A model generated the notes under the pieces. The model saw only the letters and a list, made by a program, of their open reading frames with translations. It had not been told where the DNA came from and did no database searches. Position numbers and translations under genes: made by a program. A stretch of 64,000 nt of DNA. It comes from Oegoconia quadripuncta. Lineage: Eukaryota > Arthropoda > Insecta > Lepidoptera > Autostichidae. The stretch spans positions 3,062,413 through 3,126,412 of the forward strand of contig OX438751.1 in assembly GCA_949316235.1 (NCBI GenBank), in the 5' to 3' direction. Every line of letters begins with the position of its first letter. Positions within the stretch are counted from its first letter, which is position 1. Of the stretch, positions 1 through 9,100 are shown piece by piece.

Positions 1-2
1 AA

Positions 3-833
3 GCCGATTTAATTGACATGCAAAGTGTTGCAAAAGTTAACAGTGGTTACAAGTATATTTTGGTTATTATAGATGCCTTTTCTAAATTTGTATGGGTTAT
101 GCCTATTAAATCAAAATCCAAGGTTGAAGTAAGTAATTCATTCAAAAAAGTCCTTGTTAATTCTAAACGTACTCCTATTAATTTGCAAACAGATTTAGGC
201 AAAGAATTTTATAACGATTGTTTCCGTACCTTAATTACTTCATATAAAGTAAATCATTATTCCACTTATTCTACCAAGAAGGCATCCATTGTTGAAAGAG
301 TTATCAAGACTCTTAAAAGCAAATTATATAAATATTTTAGTTTTATAGGAAACTATAAATGGGTAGGTAAACCCTTGAGTAATATTGTTGATTCTTACAA
401 CAATAGTGTTCATAGAATTACTAAATACAAACCAAAAGACGTAAATCTAAGGAATCAGTCTACAGTATTGTGGAATATAGCAAATTCTTCAAATATTCCG
501 TTACTAACACAAATTAAATTTAGTATTGGAGATTCTGTTCGAATTAGCAAATACAAAGGAAGTTTCCAAAAAGGGTATACTCCTAATTGGTCGACTGAAA
601 TATTTACTATTACAAAAGTAAATAAAACTAATCCAGTTACATATCAAATCAAAGATCAACGAAATCAAATAATACTAGGGTCTTTTTATGAGCAGGAACT
701 CCAGAAGTCAAAGTATCCTGATGTATATTTAGTTGAAAAAGTTTTGAAAAGAAAAGGCAACAAATTATTTGTTAAATGGTTAGGACTAAGTAAAAGCGAA
801 AATAGCTGGATCGATAAAAGAGCGGTTGTATGA
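3..833 (+). CDS. INT: Polinton integrase with chromodomain (5' partial)
   Basis: Retroviral-type DDE integrase that inserts the element into host DNA. The frame is open from the first bases of the window (ADLID motif, codons 3-17, containing the first catalytic Asp), so the ATG at 18 is internal and the N-terminal zinc-binding part lies outside. Numbered from that Met, the second catalytic Asp is D59 in 'TDLGKEF' and the catalytic Glu is E93 in 'SIVERVIKTLK'. Residues about 235-271 form a chromodomain-like tail ('YLVEKVLKR...FVKWLG...SWID'), typical of Polinton integrases and thought to guide target choice through chromatin. The stop at 831-833 is 92 nt before the PLA2 gene on the same strand. 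A Ty3/gypsy integrase also has this architecture, but the neighbours are Polinton genes. Confidence 0.9.
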   Translation, partial: ADLIDMQSVAKVNSGYKYILVIIDAFSKFVWVMPIKSKSKVEVSNSFKKVLVNSKRTPINLQTDLGKEFYNDCFRTLITSYKVNHYSTYSTKKASIVERVIKTLKSKLYKYFSFIGNYKWVGKPLSNIVDSYNNSVHRITKYKPKDVNLRNQSTVLWNIANSSNIPLLTQIKFSIGDSVRISKYKGSFQKGYTPNWSTEIFTITKVNKTNPVTYQIKDQRNQIILGSFYEQELQKSKYPDVYLVEKVLKRKGNKLFVKWLGLSKSENSWIDKRAVV

Positions 834-876
834 AAACTATTAAGTTTCTTCATGGTATTACAAAACCAATCACATG

Positions 877-888
877 TTATATATAATT
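877..888 (+). promoter_or_regulatory. possible TATA box before PLA2 gene
   Basis: The sequence TTATATATAATT lies about 38 nt upstream of the PLA2 ATG in the short gap after the integrase. It could place transcription of the virion-gene cluster just ahead of 926. It is a single motif in AT-rich DNA, so support is weak. Confidence 0.3.
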
Positions 889-925
889 CAAGGGTTTACA
901 TTGGAATCACATTAGTTGCACAGTT

Positions 926-1654
926 ATGCGAGGAAGAGGACTCCTCAACAGTGCAATAAATAACTTACCATTTGAATTACACATACCAGGGTACAATTAC
1001 TGCGGTCCTGGCACTAAACTAAATGAACGCTTATTACGAGGCGACAAAGGTATAAATCCTTTGGACAACGCTTGTAAGAGTCACGATATTGCTTATTCGA
1101 AATTCAAAAATTTGGAAGATCGTCATAAAGCAGATTCAAAATTATTAAAAATGGCTAAAAGAAGAGTTCGTTCGAAAAATGCGGGCACGGGTGAAAAAAT
1201 GGCATCGTGGTTAGTGAGCAAGGTTATGAAAGCCAAGTTAAAGGCTGGTGCGGGTATTAAAGGATTAAAATCAATTGTTTCTAAGATTCGCGCTCAATTA
1301 AAGAAATATAAACCAAAGAATAATAAAGCAGCTATTAAATTTGCTTTGTTCTCAGCAAATAAGTTGCTTCCTAAAAACTCAAATATTCGTTTACCTCGCG
1401 TAATTCCGATTCCAAAAAGCGGAGGCATTTTGCCATTAATACCAATTTTTGCTGGACTATCAGCCCTGGGTGCATTAGCTGGTGGAGCAGCAGGTATTGC
1501 AAAAACAGTTAATGAATATAAATCGGCTCAAAAGAATTTACTAGAATCCAAGCGTCACAATCAGGCTATGGAGTCGATTGCGCTAGGGAAAGGGTTATAC
1601 ATCAAACCCTACAAAAAAGGAGCTGGTTTATTTTTTTCTCCTTCAAAAAACTAA
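926..1654 (+). CDS. virion-associated phospholipase A2 domain protein
   Basis: A 242-aa protein with a parvovirus-VP1/adintovirus type PLA2 domain. The calcium loop 'YCGPGT' is at residues 25-30 and the catalytic His-Asp pair is in 'CKSHDIAY' (H53, D54). In related virions this enzyme opens endosomal membranes during entry. A lysine-rich middle follows (about 70-150), then a glycine/alanine-rich hydrophobic segment at about 168-190, similar in position to membrane-active minor capsid proteins. The ATG at 926 is the first in frame and the PLA2 domain starts 22 residues later. The C terminus ends in Lys-Asn at A_AAA_AAC followed at once by TAA. The protease frame (-1) overlaps this end, so the protein may also be made as a PLA2-protease fusion. 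Confidence 0.85.
   Translation: MRGRGLLNSAINNLPFELHIPGYNYCGPGTKLNERLLRGDKGINPLDNACKSHDIAYSKFKNLEDRHKADSKLLKMAKRRVRSKNAGTGEKMASWLVSKVMKAKLKAGAGIKGLKSIVSKIRAQLKKYKPKNNKAAIKFALFSANKLLPKNSNIRLPRVIPIPKSGGILPLIPIFAGLSALGALAGGAAGIAKTVNEYKSAQKNLLESKRHNQAMESIALGKGLYIKPYKKGAGLFFSPSKN
1645..1651 (+). promoter_or_regulatory. putative -1 ribosomal frameshift site A_AAA_AAC
   Basis: The last two sense codons of the PLA2 gene, with the preceding base, read A AAA AAC in phase and are followed directly by TAA (1652-1654). This is the canonical X_XXY_YYZ heptamer, the same one used at the gag-pro junction of some betaretroviruses and deltaretroviruses. Slipping back one base continues straight into the protease frame with no intervening stop. 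Seen directly: heptamer, phase, open -1 frame. Inferred: that ribosomes use it. Confidence 0.6.
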
Positions 1655-2043
1655 GCTTTAGGCTACCCAGACGAGCTCTAACTAATTTAGATATTATTAA
1701 ATATGCTAAAGCTATAGAAATACCTTACTTTAGAGGTGTTTTTATGAGAGATAAATTGCCAAAAAAATCAAGACTAATTGAATGTGCTATTGTCAATTTA
1801 GACAGTTACAAAAACGAAGGCACACATTGGGTAGCCTATGTTAAATTAAATGAATATTGCGAGTATTTCGATAGTTTTGGAGATTTAAAGCCTCCTTTAG
1901 AGCTGTCTAAATACTTGAATAATAAAAATATATTTTATAATTATCTTAACTATCAAAGTTTCAATTCTGTAAATTGTGGTCACTTATGTTTAAAGTTCTT
2001 AAAAAATTTTTGGAGATCATTTATAACAAATCATATCTATTAA
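1651..2043 (+). CDS. PRO: adenain-type cysteine protease (frame -1 to PLA2)
   Basis: C5-family maturation protease that would process virion proteins. Counting from the internal ATG at 1744, the catalytic residues are H28 in 'GTHWVAY', D43 in 'EYFDSFG', Q71 and C78 in 'SVNCGHLCL'. Conserved domain sequence begins before that ATG: codons 1651-1743 read in frame and contain 'LPRRALTNLDIIKYAK' and 'IPYFRGVF', which looks like the normal N terminus of the fold. The frame is open from about 1522 but has no ATG before 1744. Starting at 1744 would cut off the first strand and helix, so I favour translation by -1 frameshifting from the PLA2 gene at 1645-1651; a lost start codon or non-AUG start is the alternative. 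The stop is 17 nt before the penton ATG. Confidence 0.8.
   Translation, partial: LSFRLPRRALTNLDIIKYAKAIEIPYFRGVFMRDKLPKKSRLIECAIVNLDSYKNEGTHWVAYVKLNEYCEYFDSFGDLKPPLELSKYLNNKNIFYNYLNYQSFNSVNCGHLCLKFLKNFWRSFITNHIY
1658..1681 (+). other. predicted stem-loop 6 nt after the slippery site
   Basis: TTAGGCT (1658-1664) can pair with AGC-T-CTAA (1674-1681) to give a 7-bp stem with one bulged T and a 9-nt loop. The spacer from the heptamer is 6 nt, within the 5-9 nt range usual for stimulatory RNA structures. The stem is short and AU-containing, so it is only moderate support; a pseudoknot was not worked out. Confidence 0.4.
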
Positions 2044-2060
2044 ATGACATCATTATCAAC

Positions 2061-2732
2061 ATGTCCTTCACACTGTCAATATCTGACATAAAGTCAACTT
2101 TGACAACACACTACTCACCTGCTTTACAATTAGATGGAGAATATGAATGTGGTCTGTTGTATTTTTCTACATTTAATTCTATACCAAACGTAGACAACAG
2201 AAACAATAAATTCTACTACGGTGAAAATTATGTGATTGAAATACCAGAAGGATCGTACGAACTTCAAGATATTAGTGACTTTTTGAAAAGTAGAGTAAAC
2301 AATTGTACATTTAAACTATCATGCAACAACAATACTTTGAAAACCACAATTCTATGTTCCAAAGATATGCATTTCATGAAAAGTGATTCAATTGGCAAAA
2401 TTTTAGGCTTCGGAAAGGAAACCTTGAAAGCTAATATATTACATGAATCTCGTTATCCTATCAACATTCTATCTACAACAGTGCTAAGGATCGAATGTGA
2501 TATTGTTAGAGGATCTTTTGTAAACGGAAAGCCTAGCCATATAATTCATGAGTTTGCACCTAATGTACCACCAGGTTATAGAATCATAGAAATCCCAAAA
2601 AACATTATTTATTTTCCTGTAAATCAAAATAGTATAAACTCAATTAATATACGGGTGTTGGATGTAAATAATAATTTGGTTAATTTGCGAGAAGAAGAAA
2701 TACAACTTTATTTACATCTTAAGAAAAAATGA
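2061..2732 (+). CDS. penton-like single jelly-roll minor capsid protein
   Basis: A 223-aa protein placed between the protease and major capsid genes, where Polintons carry the penton gene. It is beta-rich, with conserved-looking segments 'YECGLLYFSTFNSIPN' near the N terminus and 'GSYELQDISDFL' about 50 residues later, typical of insect Polinton penton proteins. It would form the five-fold vertices of the virion. I chose the ATG at 2061 ('MSFTLS'); the frame is open upstream but that part overlaps the protease gene and shows no conserved features. Its stop TGA (2730-2732) overlaps the next start as ATGA. Assignment is from position and general resemblance; there is no catalytic motif to check. 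Confidence 0.7.
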   Translation: MSFTLSISDIKSTLTTHYSPALQLDGEYECGLLYFSTFNSIPNVDNRNNKFYYGENYVIEIPEGSYELQDISDFLKSRVNNCTFKLSCNNNTLKTTILCSKDMHFMKSDSIGKILGFGKETLKANILHESRYPINILSTTVLRIECDIVRGSFVNGKPSHIIHEFAPNVPPGYRIIEIPKNIIYFPVNQNSINSINIRVLDVNNNLVNLREEEIQLYLHLKKK

Positions 2733-2899
2733 TAGATTTTAATAAATATCCTACACCGATATGTCGCAGTACTAGTACTAAACTCACCATCAAAGAAACA
2801 ACATCTTGCAAACTACTTAAGAAACAAAAGAAGAAAAGCACGAAAAAATTGACAAAAGAAAATAAGGATTTCCTCAAGATCATCGGGCTGTTAAAATGA
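2729..2899 (+). CDS. small basic protein (56 aa)
   Basis: A short open frame between penton and major capsid genes, locked to both by ATGA overlaps: its ATG (2729-2731) overlaps the penton stop and its TGA (2897-2899) overlaps the capsid ATG. The product is lysine-rich in the middle (about residues 33-47) and ends 'KENKDFLKIIGLLK', a short hydrophobic tail. No known domain is visible. Size, charge and position suggest a DNA-condensing or capsid-cementing virion peptide, or a translated link whose main role is to pass ribosomes to the capsid gene. These functions are inference. Confidence 0.55.
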   Translation: MIDFNKYPTPICRSTSTKLTIKETTSCKLLKKQKKKSTKKLTKENKDFLKIIGLLK

Positions 2900-4107
2900 G
2901 TATTCTTAACGTAACAGATGCTCCCATCTATGATAATTCCATAGAAAGCTATGAGTTTCATTCCTACAAACCTTATGTGACAAGTTTTGGTCTAAATGAT
3001 GAGATACGTATACCAATTAATCAACAAGACCTGTACGTTTTACCGTCAGCTAGTTCGCTATACATAGAAGGTTATGTTAAGATTATTAATAGGGAAACTA
3101 AAGCTCAAGCATCTGAGTTTTATTTTACCAATAATCCGATTTTATATTTATTTCAAGACATTCGCTATGAACTTAACGGAGTAGAAATTGATAAAATTAA
3201 AAATGCAGGTATTACAACGACTATGAAATCTCTCTTATCTATGAATGAAGGCGATTCGAAAATGTCTCAAAGCTGGGGATGGAATATCGATGGGACAAAA
3301 AACAATGGAGGATATTTTTCAGGTTCCATACCACTCAACAAAATGTTTGGCTTTGCAGAAGATTATAACAAAATTATAATAAACTCTAAACATGAACTTA
3401 TTCTACTTCGAAGCAATACAAATGTAAATGCGGTTAAACTCGCACCTCAAGAATTCATTGAAAAAGTTGAAATCAGTAAAATTGTGTGGCGTGTACCTCA
3501 CATTAAAGTCAACGATCGAGAAAGAGTTAACTTACTCCGTCATTTAGAAAAAGATCGTTCATTAAATCTTATTTTTAGGAACTGGGATCTATATGAGTAC
3601 CCAATACTTCCTAAAACTTCAAAGCATACATGGTCTATAAAAACATCCTCTCAGATAGAAAAACCAAGATATGTCATTTTAGGACTCCAAACTGATCGTA
3701 AGAATCATGTCAATAGAAATATGACGCAATTCGATCATTGTAATTTGAGAAATATTAAAGTGTTTCTTAATTCTACTTATTTTCCCTATGAAAATTTCAA
3801 TTTGAGTTTTGATAATAATAATTATTCTTTATTATATGAACAGTATACAAAATTTCAACAGTCTTACCATGGACGTCGTCCAGACCCGTTGTTAAACTTT
3901 GAAGATTTTAAAATTAAAGCACCTCTATTTGTGATAGATTGCTCTCGCCAAGTGGAAAACTTGAAGTCAGGCGGTCCCGTGGATGTTCGAATTGAATTAG
4001 AAACTGATACATTAATTCCTGACCAAACGTCTGCCTACTGTTTGATATTAAACGACTGCATTTTTGAATACAAGCCCTTGACTAGTATTGTAAAGAAAAT
4101 ATCATGA
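2896..4107 (+). CDS. MCP: major capsid protein (double jelly-roll type)
   Basis: A 403-aa protein in the major-capsid position of the Polinton cluster. The sequence resembles the conserved insect Polinton capsid protein: an N-terminal 'YEFHSYKPY...NDEIRIPINQQDLY' segment, 'LFQDIRYELNGVEID' near residue 90, 'YEYPILPKTSKHTWSIKTSS' near 235, and a C-terminal 'VDVRIELET...AYCLILND' strand pair. In this family two jelly rolls trimerise into pseudo-hexameric capsomers. It is complete and open, from an ATG that overlaps the preceding stop (ATGA) to a TGA overlapping the next ATG. No transmembrane segment or signal peptide is seen. Confidence 0.8.
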   Translation: MSILNVTDAPIYDNSIESYEFHSYKPYVTSFGLNDEIRIPINQQDLYVLPSASSLYIEGYVKIINRETKAQASEFYFTNNPILYLFQDIRYELNGVEIDKIKNAGITTTMKSLLSMNEGDSKMSQSWGWNIDGTKNNGGYFSGSIPLNKMFGFAEDYNKIIINSKHELILLRSNTNVNAVKLAPQEFIEKVEISKIVWRVPHIKVNDRERVNLLRHLEKDRSLNLIFRNWDLYEYPILPKTSKHTWSIKTSSQIEKPRYVILGLQTDRKNHVNRNMTQFDHCNLRNIKVFLNSTYFPYENFNLSFDNNNYSLLYEQYTKFQQSYHGRRPDPLLNFEDFKIKAPLFVIDCSRQVENLKSGGPVDVRIELETDTLIPDQTSAYCLILNDCIFEYKPLTSIVKKIS

Positions 4108-4604
4108 ATGCAAATGATATATTCGTTGATGTTCAAGGTTTTAAGGACATGAATAATGACTTCATCATTAAGGAATTGAGTTTGGCAAATGCAGATTCTA
4201 GTGAGGTGTTTCTAATTAAACCTCCTTATACATATTCCAGTTTATCAAATAATGAACGTAAACAAGTTTCTTGGATTGAACGAAATAGAGGTATATATTG
4301 GAATCAAGGATTTATCGATTACAGAGAATTTAAACGAATTGCTGAAGAACTTTTAGAAAACAAAAATATATTTGTGAAAGGATTAGAAAAAGTTAAGTGG
4401 ATAAACGAACTATGCAATAAGTGTAGTGTAGTAGATATTGGAGAAAAAGGTTGTCCTAATTTTTTTACATTGCATGAAAAATATTGTAAAGGTAAATCTC
4501 TAAATTGTAGTTTTCATAAAAAAGCGTGTGCTTTAAAAAATGTAATCTGTATTCGGAAATGGTTTTACGAAAACAACATGTATCTTTTTAATTTAAATAA
4601 ATGA
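4104..4604 (+). CDS. Polinton protein of unknown function (166 aa), RNase H-like?
   Basis: The last gene of the rightward cluster; its ATG overlaps the capsid stop as ATGA (4104-4107). The N terminus 'IFVDVQGFK...FIIKELSL' has the strand-Asp-turn-strand look of an RNase H/DEDD-exonuclease core, but the second acidic residue of a DxE motif is replaced (D-V-Q), so activity is doubtful. The C-terminal third is rich in Cys and His (C132, C143 and C150 region, 'CSFHKKACALKNVIC'), which may bind zinc. It ends close to a run of AT-rich sequence with AATAAA. Function unknown; the fold suggestion is inference. Confidence 0.6.
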   Translation: MNANDIFVDVQGFKDMNNDFIIKELSLANADSSEVFLIKPPYTYSSLSNNERKQVSWIERNRGIYWNQGFIDYREFKRIAEELLENKNIFVKGLEKVKWINELCNKCSVVDIGEKGCPNFFTLHEKYCKGKSLNCSFHKKACALKNVICIRKWFYENNMYLFNLNK

Positions 4605-4844
4605 TTTGTGACTACATAATAAAATCTTTTATTATTTTTTTAACTACACACACTCTTCAAGAAAGCTACAGTAATAGTAAAAAGAAACAAAGTTATTCTG
4701 TTTTAGTTAAATGAGTAATTTATTTAAAAATAATTTAAACAAAATTTAAATTTAAATTAAAACTACTTATAAAATAAATATTTAAAATTATTGAAATAAA
4801 AAGTATTACAATAATAAATTTAAGGTACAAACCAGGATTATGGT
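4605..4844. other. AT-rich convergent intergenic spacer
   Basis: Very AT-rich spacer between two converging genes. AATAAA occurs over the stop of the left gene (4596-4601) and again at 4619-4624, and TTTATT (AATAAA on the - strand) at about 4627 and 4720, so it probably supplies both poly(A) signals. Nothing else seen. Confidence 0.5.
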
Positions 4845-5405
4845 TTAAAAACTGTAGTAGCTATTGCACAATTTTTTTGAAATATTGCTAACTAGACGTT
4901 CCGTTTGGTCCATAACGTCATCACACACATCTTTTACAACATAATGTGCACATAATAAAATATTTTTTTCATTTTCACTCTCACTATCACTTTCACTTGA
5001 GTTTTGCAAGTCCAATATTTTAATCTTAATAAGCCTTATTCCTTTGCTCGGTTCTCTGGTGAGGACAAACGAAGTCTCTCGACGAGATTTCTTTGTGACG
5101 TTCGAACTGCTAGCCCCCTTTTTGCTTGGTTTTGTCTTCTTTTGTGTTCTATTTTTGTGTGCTGAATTTTGAGTTGAGCACTGCACGTTCGGAAAGTCTT
5201 CAGAAAATCCATCCAACAGATCTTGGTGATGTCCGTATAGAAACACGGGAGAGTATGACAGCTCTCTAGGTTCGGCGTCAACTGGTACAGCAGTAACATC
5301 GGCGTCTCGAATGTTATTCTGTAACAAGAAATTTCATTATTGGAAAGAAAATAACACAATTGGTATAGGTATACAATAAAAGAAATATTTAATTTAACTT
5401 ACCAT
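4845..5405 (-). CDS. spliced small gene in the Polinton (158 aa, unknown)
   Basis: The open frame on the - strand (5327-4845) has no ATG of its own. An ATG at 5405-5403 is followed at once by GTAAGT (donor at 5402-5401), and TTCTTGTTACAG ends at 5319, after which the frame continues AAT AAC ATT in phase. CDS is therefore 5405..5403 joined to 5318..4845. The product has a basic low-complexity middle (about 50-85, likely nuclear targeting), a Ser/Asp/Glu run 'SSESDSESENEKN' suited to casein kinase 2, and a short C-terminal Cys-containing helix. I recognise no domain and no LxCxE motif. It lies between the capsid cluster and polymerase and could be a regulatory or host-interaction protein of the element, or a captured host gene. 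Confidence 0.55.
5319..5402 (-). other. 84-bp GT-AG intron directly after the start codon
   Basis: Donor ATG|GTAAGTTA and acceptor TTTCTTGTTACAG|AATAAC on the - strand, with a pyrimidine tract before the AG. The splice restores an ATG to an otherwise start-less frame. Confidence 0.6.
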
Positions 5406-6132
5406 TGTAAATTAGGTGATAATTTATTTCAAAAGCAGGAAGATGCAAATTGTCTGTAGCGTTGTACAAACTAATGATGAGTGACGATTGGAAGAGGTGT
5501 ATGCGTGATACAATGAACCGCTCCCTCACCTCGTACCCCTGCGCTGCGCGCCCGAGCACGTAGATCACATACTTAGCTCTCCCGCTTTTACCACCGCAAG
5601 TTTACACCTGTTCCATTCGCACCCAGCATTTTTGTACAAGTACAAATTGCGCAATAGCTATTTGCAACATGTTTAAACTTGTCATAACCATTTCAAAACA
5701 TACAGGATACCTTGGATTAATTAAATGAAACTTGGTTTAGAATATATACGATTTTTTATTTTCTAAATATTAAAAACATTTTCAAATGGCACGTTAACTA
5801 TTGTTATATATACAATATTATGTGTTACGATATAATAATTTGTTCACTCACAGTCCGAGTAACAATTTCGTGTATTAATATTTTGAATACATTTATTTAA
5901 TCTTAATAGTTCGGAATATAGTTAGATACAGCAATGTTTATCTTCTAAATACTTAAAACATTTTCAAATATCATGCTACAGTTATTTATATAATACTTAT
6001 GTGTAGATGCATCATAAGAAATTATTTACTTACAGTCCGAATAACAATTTCGTTAATATTTTGAATACATTTATTTATATCAATATTATAGTAAATTTAA
6101 ACTAAATCCTAATAGTTCCATAAATCATACTT
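5406..6132. other. spacer between small gene and polymerase
   Basis: No open frame of interest. About 5500-5640 is less AT-rich than its surroundings ('cccctgcgctgcgcgcccgag') and lies just upstream of the spliced - strand gene, so it may be its promoter. The rest is filled by a diverged direct duplication (5756-6118). Confidence 0.4.
5756..6118. repeat. diverged tandem duplication, about 180-bp unit
   Basis: Unit 1 (about 5756-5925) and unit 2 (about 5938-6118) share in order: 'tctaaata.tt.aaaacattttcaaat', an AT stretch with 'acttatgtg/attatgtgt', 'cacagtccgagtaacaatttcgt' versus 'tacagtccgaataacaatttcgt', 'aatattttgaatacatttattta', and 'taatagttc'. The second copy runs into the polymerase stop region, so this may be a duplicated 3' end of that gene. 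Confidence 0.65.
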
Positions 6133-9100
6133 TTAGGCTGTACAACCAAAAATATCTTTATGACCCCAAGCAATTGTAGACACTTTGTTGGATTCCAACA
6201 ATCGCTTATCGTCGTTGCTCGAAAGGGCTATTTTATTTACAGTCTGAGTAAAAATTTCATGTTTTATTGTTTTGAAAAGTACATTCTTTTTACGAATAAC
6301 ATCACAATGGTACAACACATGTTTATAGTCTGAAAGACTTAAACCTTTAATTACATTTCTTTTTGTACCTTTTGCCTTTTTTATCGTTCTATCTAAGGTC
6401 TTAACACAGTAAAGTTTTGACCTGAGTCCTACAAATTCTTTAATAATCTTACCACCCATTTCATCCTTGAATAGTCCAGGTATCTTTTTATTTATGATAG
6501 GTAAACCAAACTCATTGCTCGGATCGTAGTTGCTAGTGTCAAAATATTTCAAAAAATTTACTTTACAATCTTCGTAAAAATCATCAGTTTGTACAGTGTA
6601 TACAAAGCTATCGGTATCCGTATAGCATAACTCAATCCGATTTTCATAAAATGGCTTCATTATAGAGTAGTGGAAATCGTACATGTGACTTTTTGACAAT
6701 TCCAGTACAGCAAATCCAATGTAGATTGGCTTATCAAGCACAATCCGCGAACGTTTCATTTGTATGGCTACTAGATCATCAGAAAGTATTGAAACACTAT
6801 GGAAATTTGGACTAGCTATCAACTTTTCTGCACCAGTACATTTTTTAGTCTGATTATTCGTGTCTGACCACATATTGACCAATCTTACATCCACCCGTTG
6901 TTCTGTATTTTCCAAGGTTTTTCCAAATATGCTGTTGTTTAACAATTTGAAAAAATCTTGTTCAAAAGTAGATTTAGCTTTTTGACGTAGCTCTGTGTTG
7001 AGATCTATGTACTTTTTCAGAAAATTGCTTTGCTTAAACGTGACAGCTCTATGAATTTTTTTCAACAACAAACCATGTTCCAAACATTTTTTTAAGTGTA
7101 CGTAATGTATTACATAGTGGTATTTATCATACAAGTTAGGTATTAGTTTTTTAGTTTTTCCTTTAGGTGACACGATTTTATCCGGACAGAATGGAAAATC
7201 GTTATGTTCGCTGTGTAAATTGGAAGGATAAGATAAATCTACTTCAAGAATGAAACCATTTTCCGCATCGTCCGCAACGTTTGTAATATTTGCCTCCAAA
7301 GATATTATCTCAGAGTTATTTAAAAATCTAAAGTTTGAATAAGGTAATGTGTGACACATACTGTATCCATACAAATTATTACAATCTAAATAAACAATAT
7401 AAGAACTTGGTTCAGTTGGGTCAAAGGTTTCCAAATATCTATGGTTTGCTTTAGCGTGCCGTTTAGAACACATGCACACACCACCTCGAATACCTTGTTG
7501 TATCATTCGGAAAATTTCTATATCGCTTATAAGTTCTAAACGAACGCGGGTTTTCAGAAGCATTGCATCAAATGAAAGACTCGGTGCAGTAAGATAAAAT
7601 GCAGGATCGAGTTGGTAATACTGTTTGCATGTTAATCTATAGTTTTCATAGATATCTGTCAACAAAAGAACGTCTGTCTCAAGATACAAATCGGTGTATT
7701 CACCCATATTTATCAAAGAAAATTCTGACCATACCGCCTGAGCATGCTCGTAATCACCATCCGTGATCGGATCATTGGTTAGCGAATTATAAAAACTATC
7801 TTTTGAAGGTAAACACGTGTCGTTATACCGTTCCCAATTGCACATGTAATCATATGGATATACGCCCTTCCGAGTAAGCAGATTGAAGAGCTTTTCATCA
7901 GGATAGTAAGATCGCAAATATCTAAAATCATCCTTCTTCATTGTTGAAGCTAACTTTTCTAAACTAGTGCCTAAAAACTTAAAAGAATCTACAAATCGTA
8001 TTTGGAAGTGCTTTTCCGCAGTAATCGGAATAAATTTTGTGAAAGAAATATAATTTTCTTTTGTTTTAGGTATGACTTTGATAGGTCCAGGAGCTTTACC
8101 TAATTCTTTTATGAAAAGATGACAATCATATCCCGTGAGATTATGGAAGAATACAGGCAAAAACTTTGGCGCTTTAAATTGCAAATTACAACGGCTGTGA
8201 GCTGCACCACGGTATCTACCAGTCATGTGACAATGGTCTCTCACTTTATCTAATACTAGAAGACGATCGCATATGTGACACGTTTCGGCATTTTCATAGT
8301 TGCGAGCGTCACACTCTGTGAAAACCATGGACACACTCTGATTTAATATTGTGTCAATTCTCTTTGCATCGTCGTAAATTGATTCAATAAACTTTTGTAC
8401 GCAATCTCTACCTCGATATAAAGATATATGATTGTACCGTTCATCTACAGTACAAACAATGTGATAAGCAAAAGCAATTGGTACGTGTCGCTGTTGAGTT
8501 ATCGTGCTCGACTTAAGAGGATCGGGTTCGCATGTGTCGTATCGTTCAAGCATGGCTTCAAAGTCTGCATAAACAACAAAAGGGATATTTTGCTTTCTGT
8601 TATAATTTTCAAACTCTATAAAAGAACCTTTCGGCGGTAACACGGTAGCCACACCTCCACAACTATGAGAATTTAACAGACCATTTGAATCGAAAAATAG
8701 GAGACAGTGTTCACAAAAGTGCAATTTTTTATGATGTTTAGAAATTTGGTTTCCAACGAGGCGTGACAAATCTTTAATCAAACAGTAATGTGAAATATCG
8801 CCTTCTTCTAGATAAAGTATATGAATTACTTTTTTGTTCAATGGTTCTGATTTGTAAAGCGGCCCAACAACTATTTTTTTATCTTGTAAACCGTAAACAA
8901 AAATACATAACTGCGGGTTGTTGACTTCAAACCGAGCGATATCCGAAAAACTCATTGGAAACTTTAAATCGTTCACGTTCAACACGTCTTCGAATTTGGG
9001 ATAAGATGATACTCTGTCAGGGTGACGCTTAGCCGGATACAAAGCAGCTGTTACTGACCATAAAAAGCAAAAATCGTCACGATTCTTTATGTTTACACAC

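Noticed and set aside
2719..2961. 80-codon - strand frame opposite the small basic gene
   Set aside because: It lies antisense to well supported capsid-region genes and has no motif.
4845..5327. Adintovirus-type oncoprotein or Bcl2-like protein
   Set aside because: No LxCxE motif (only 'LLCAH') and no BH-like helices visible; left as unknown.
8428..8640. 70-codon + frame inside the polymerase gene
   Set aside because: Shadow of the polymerase coding sequence on the other strand.
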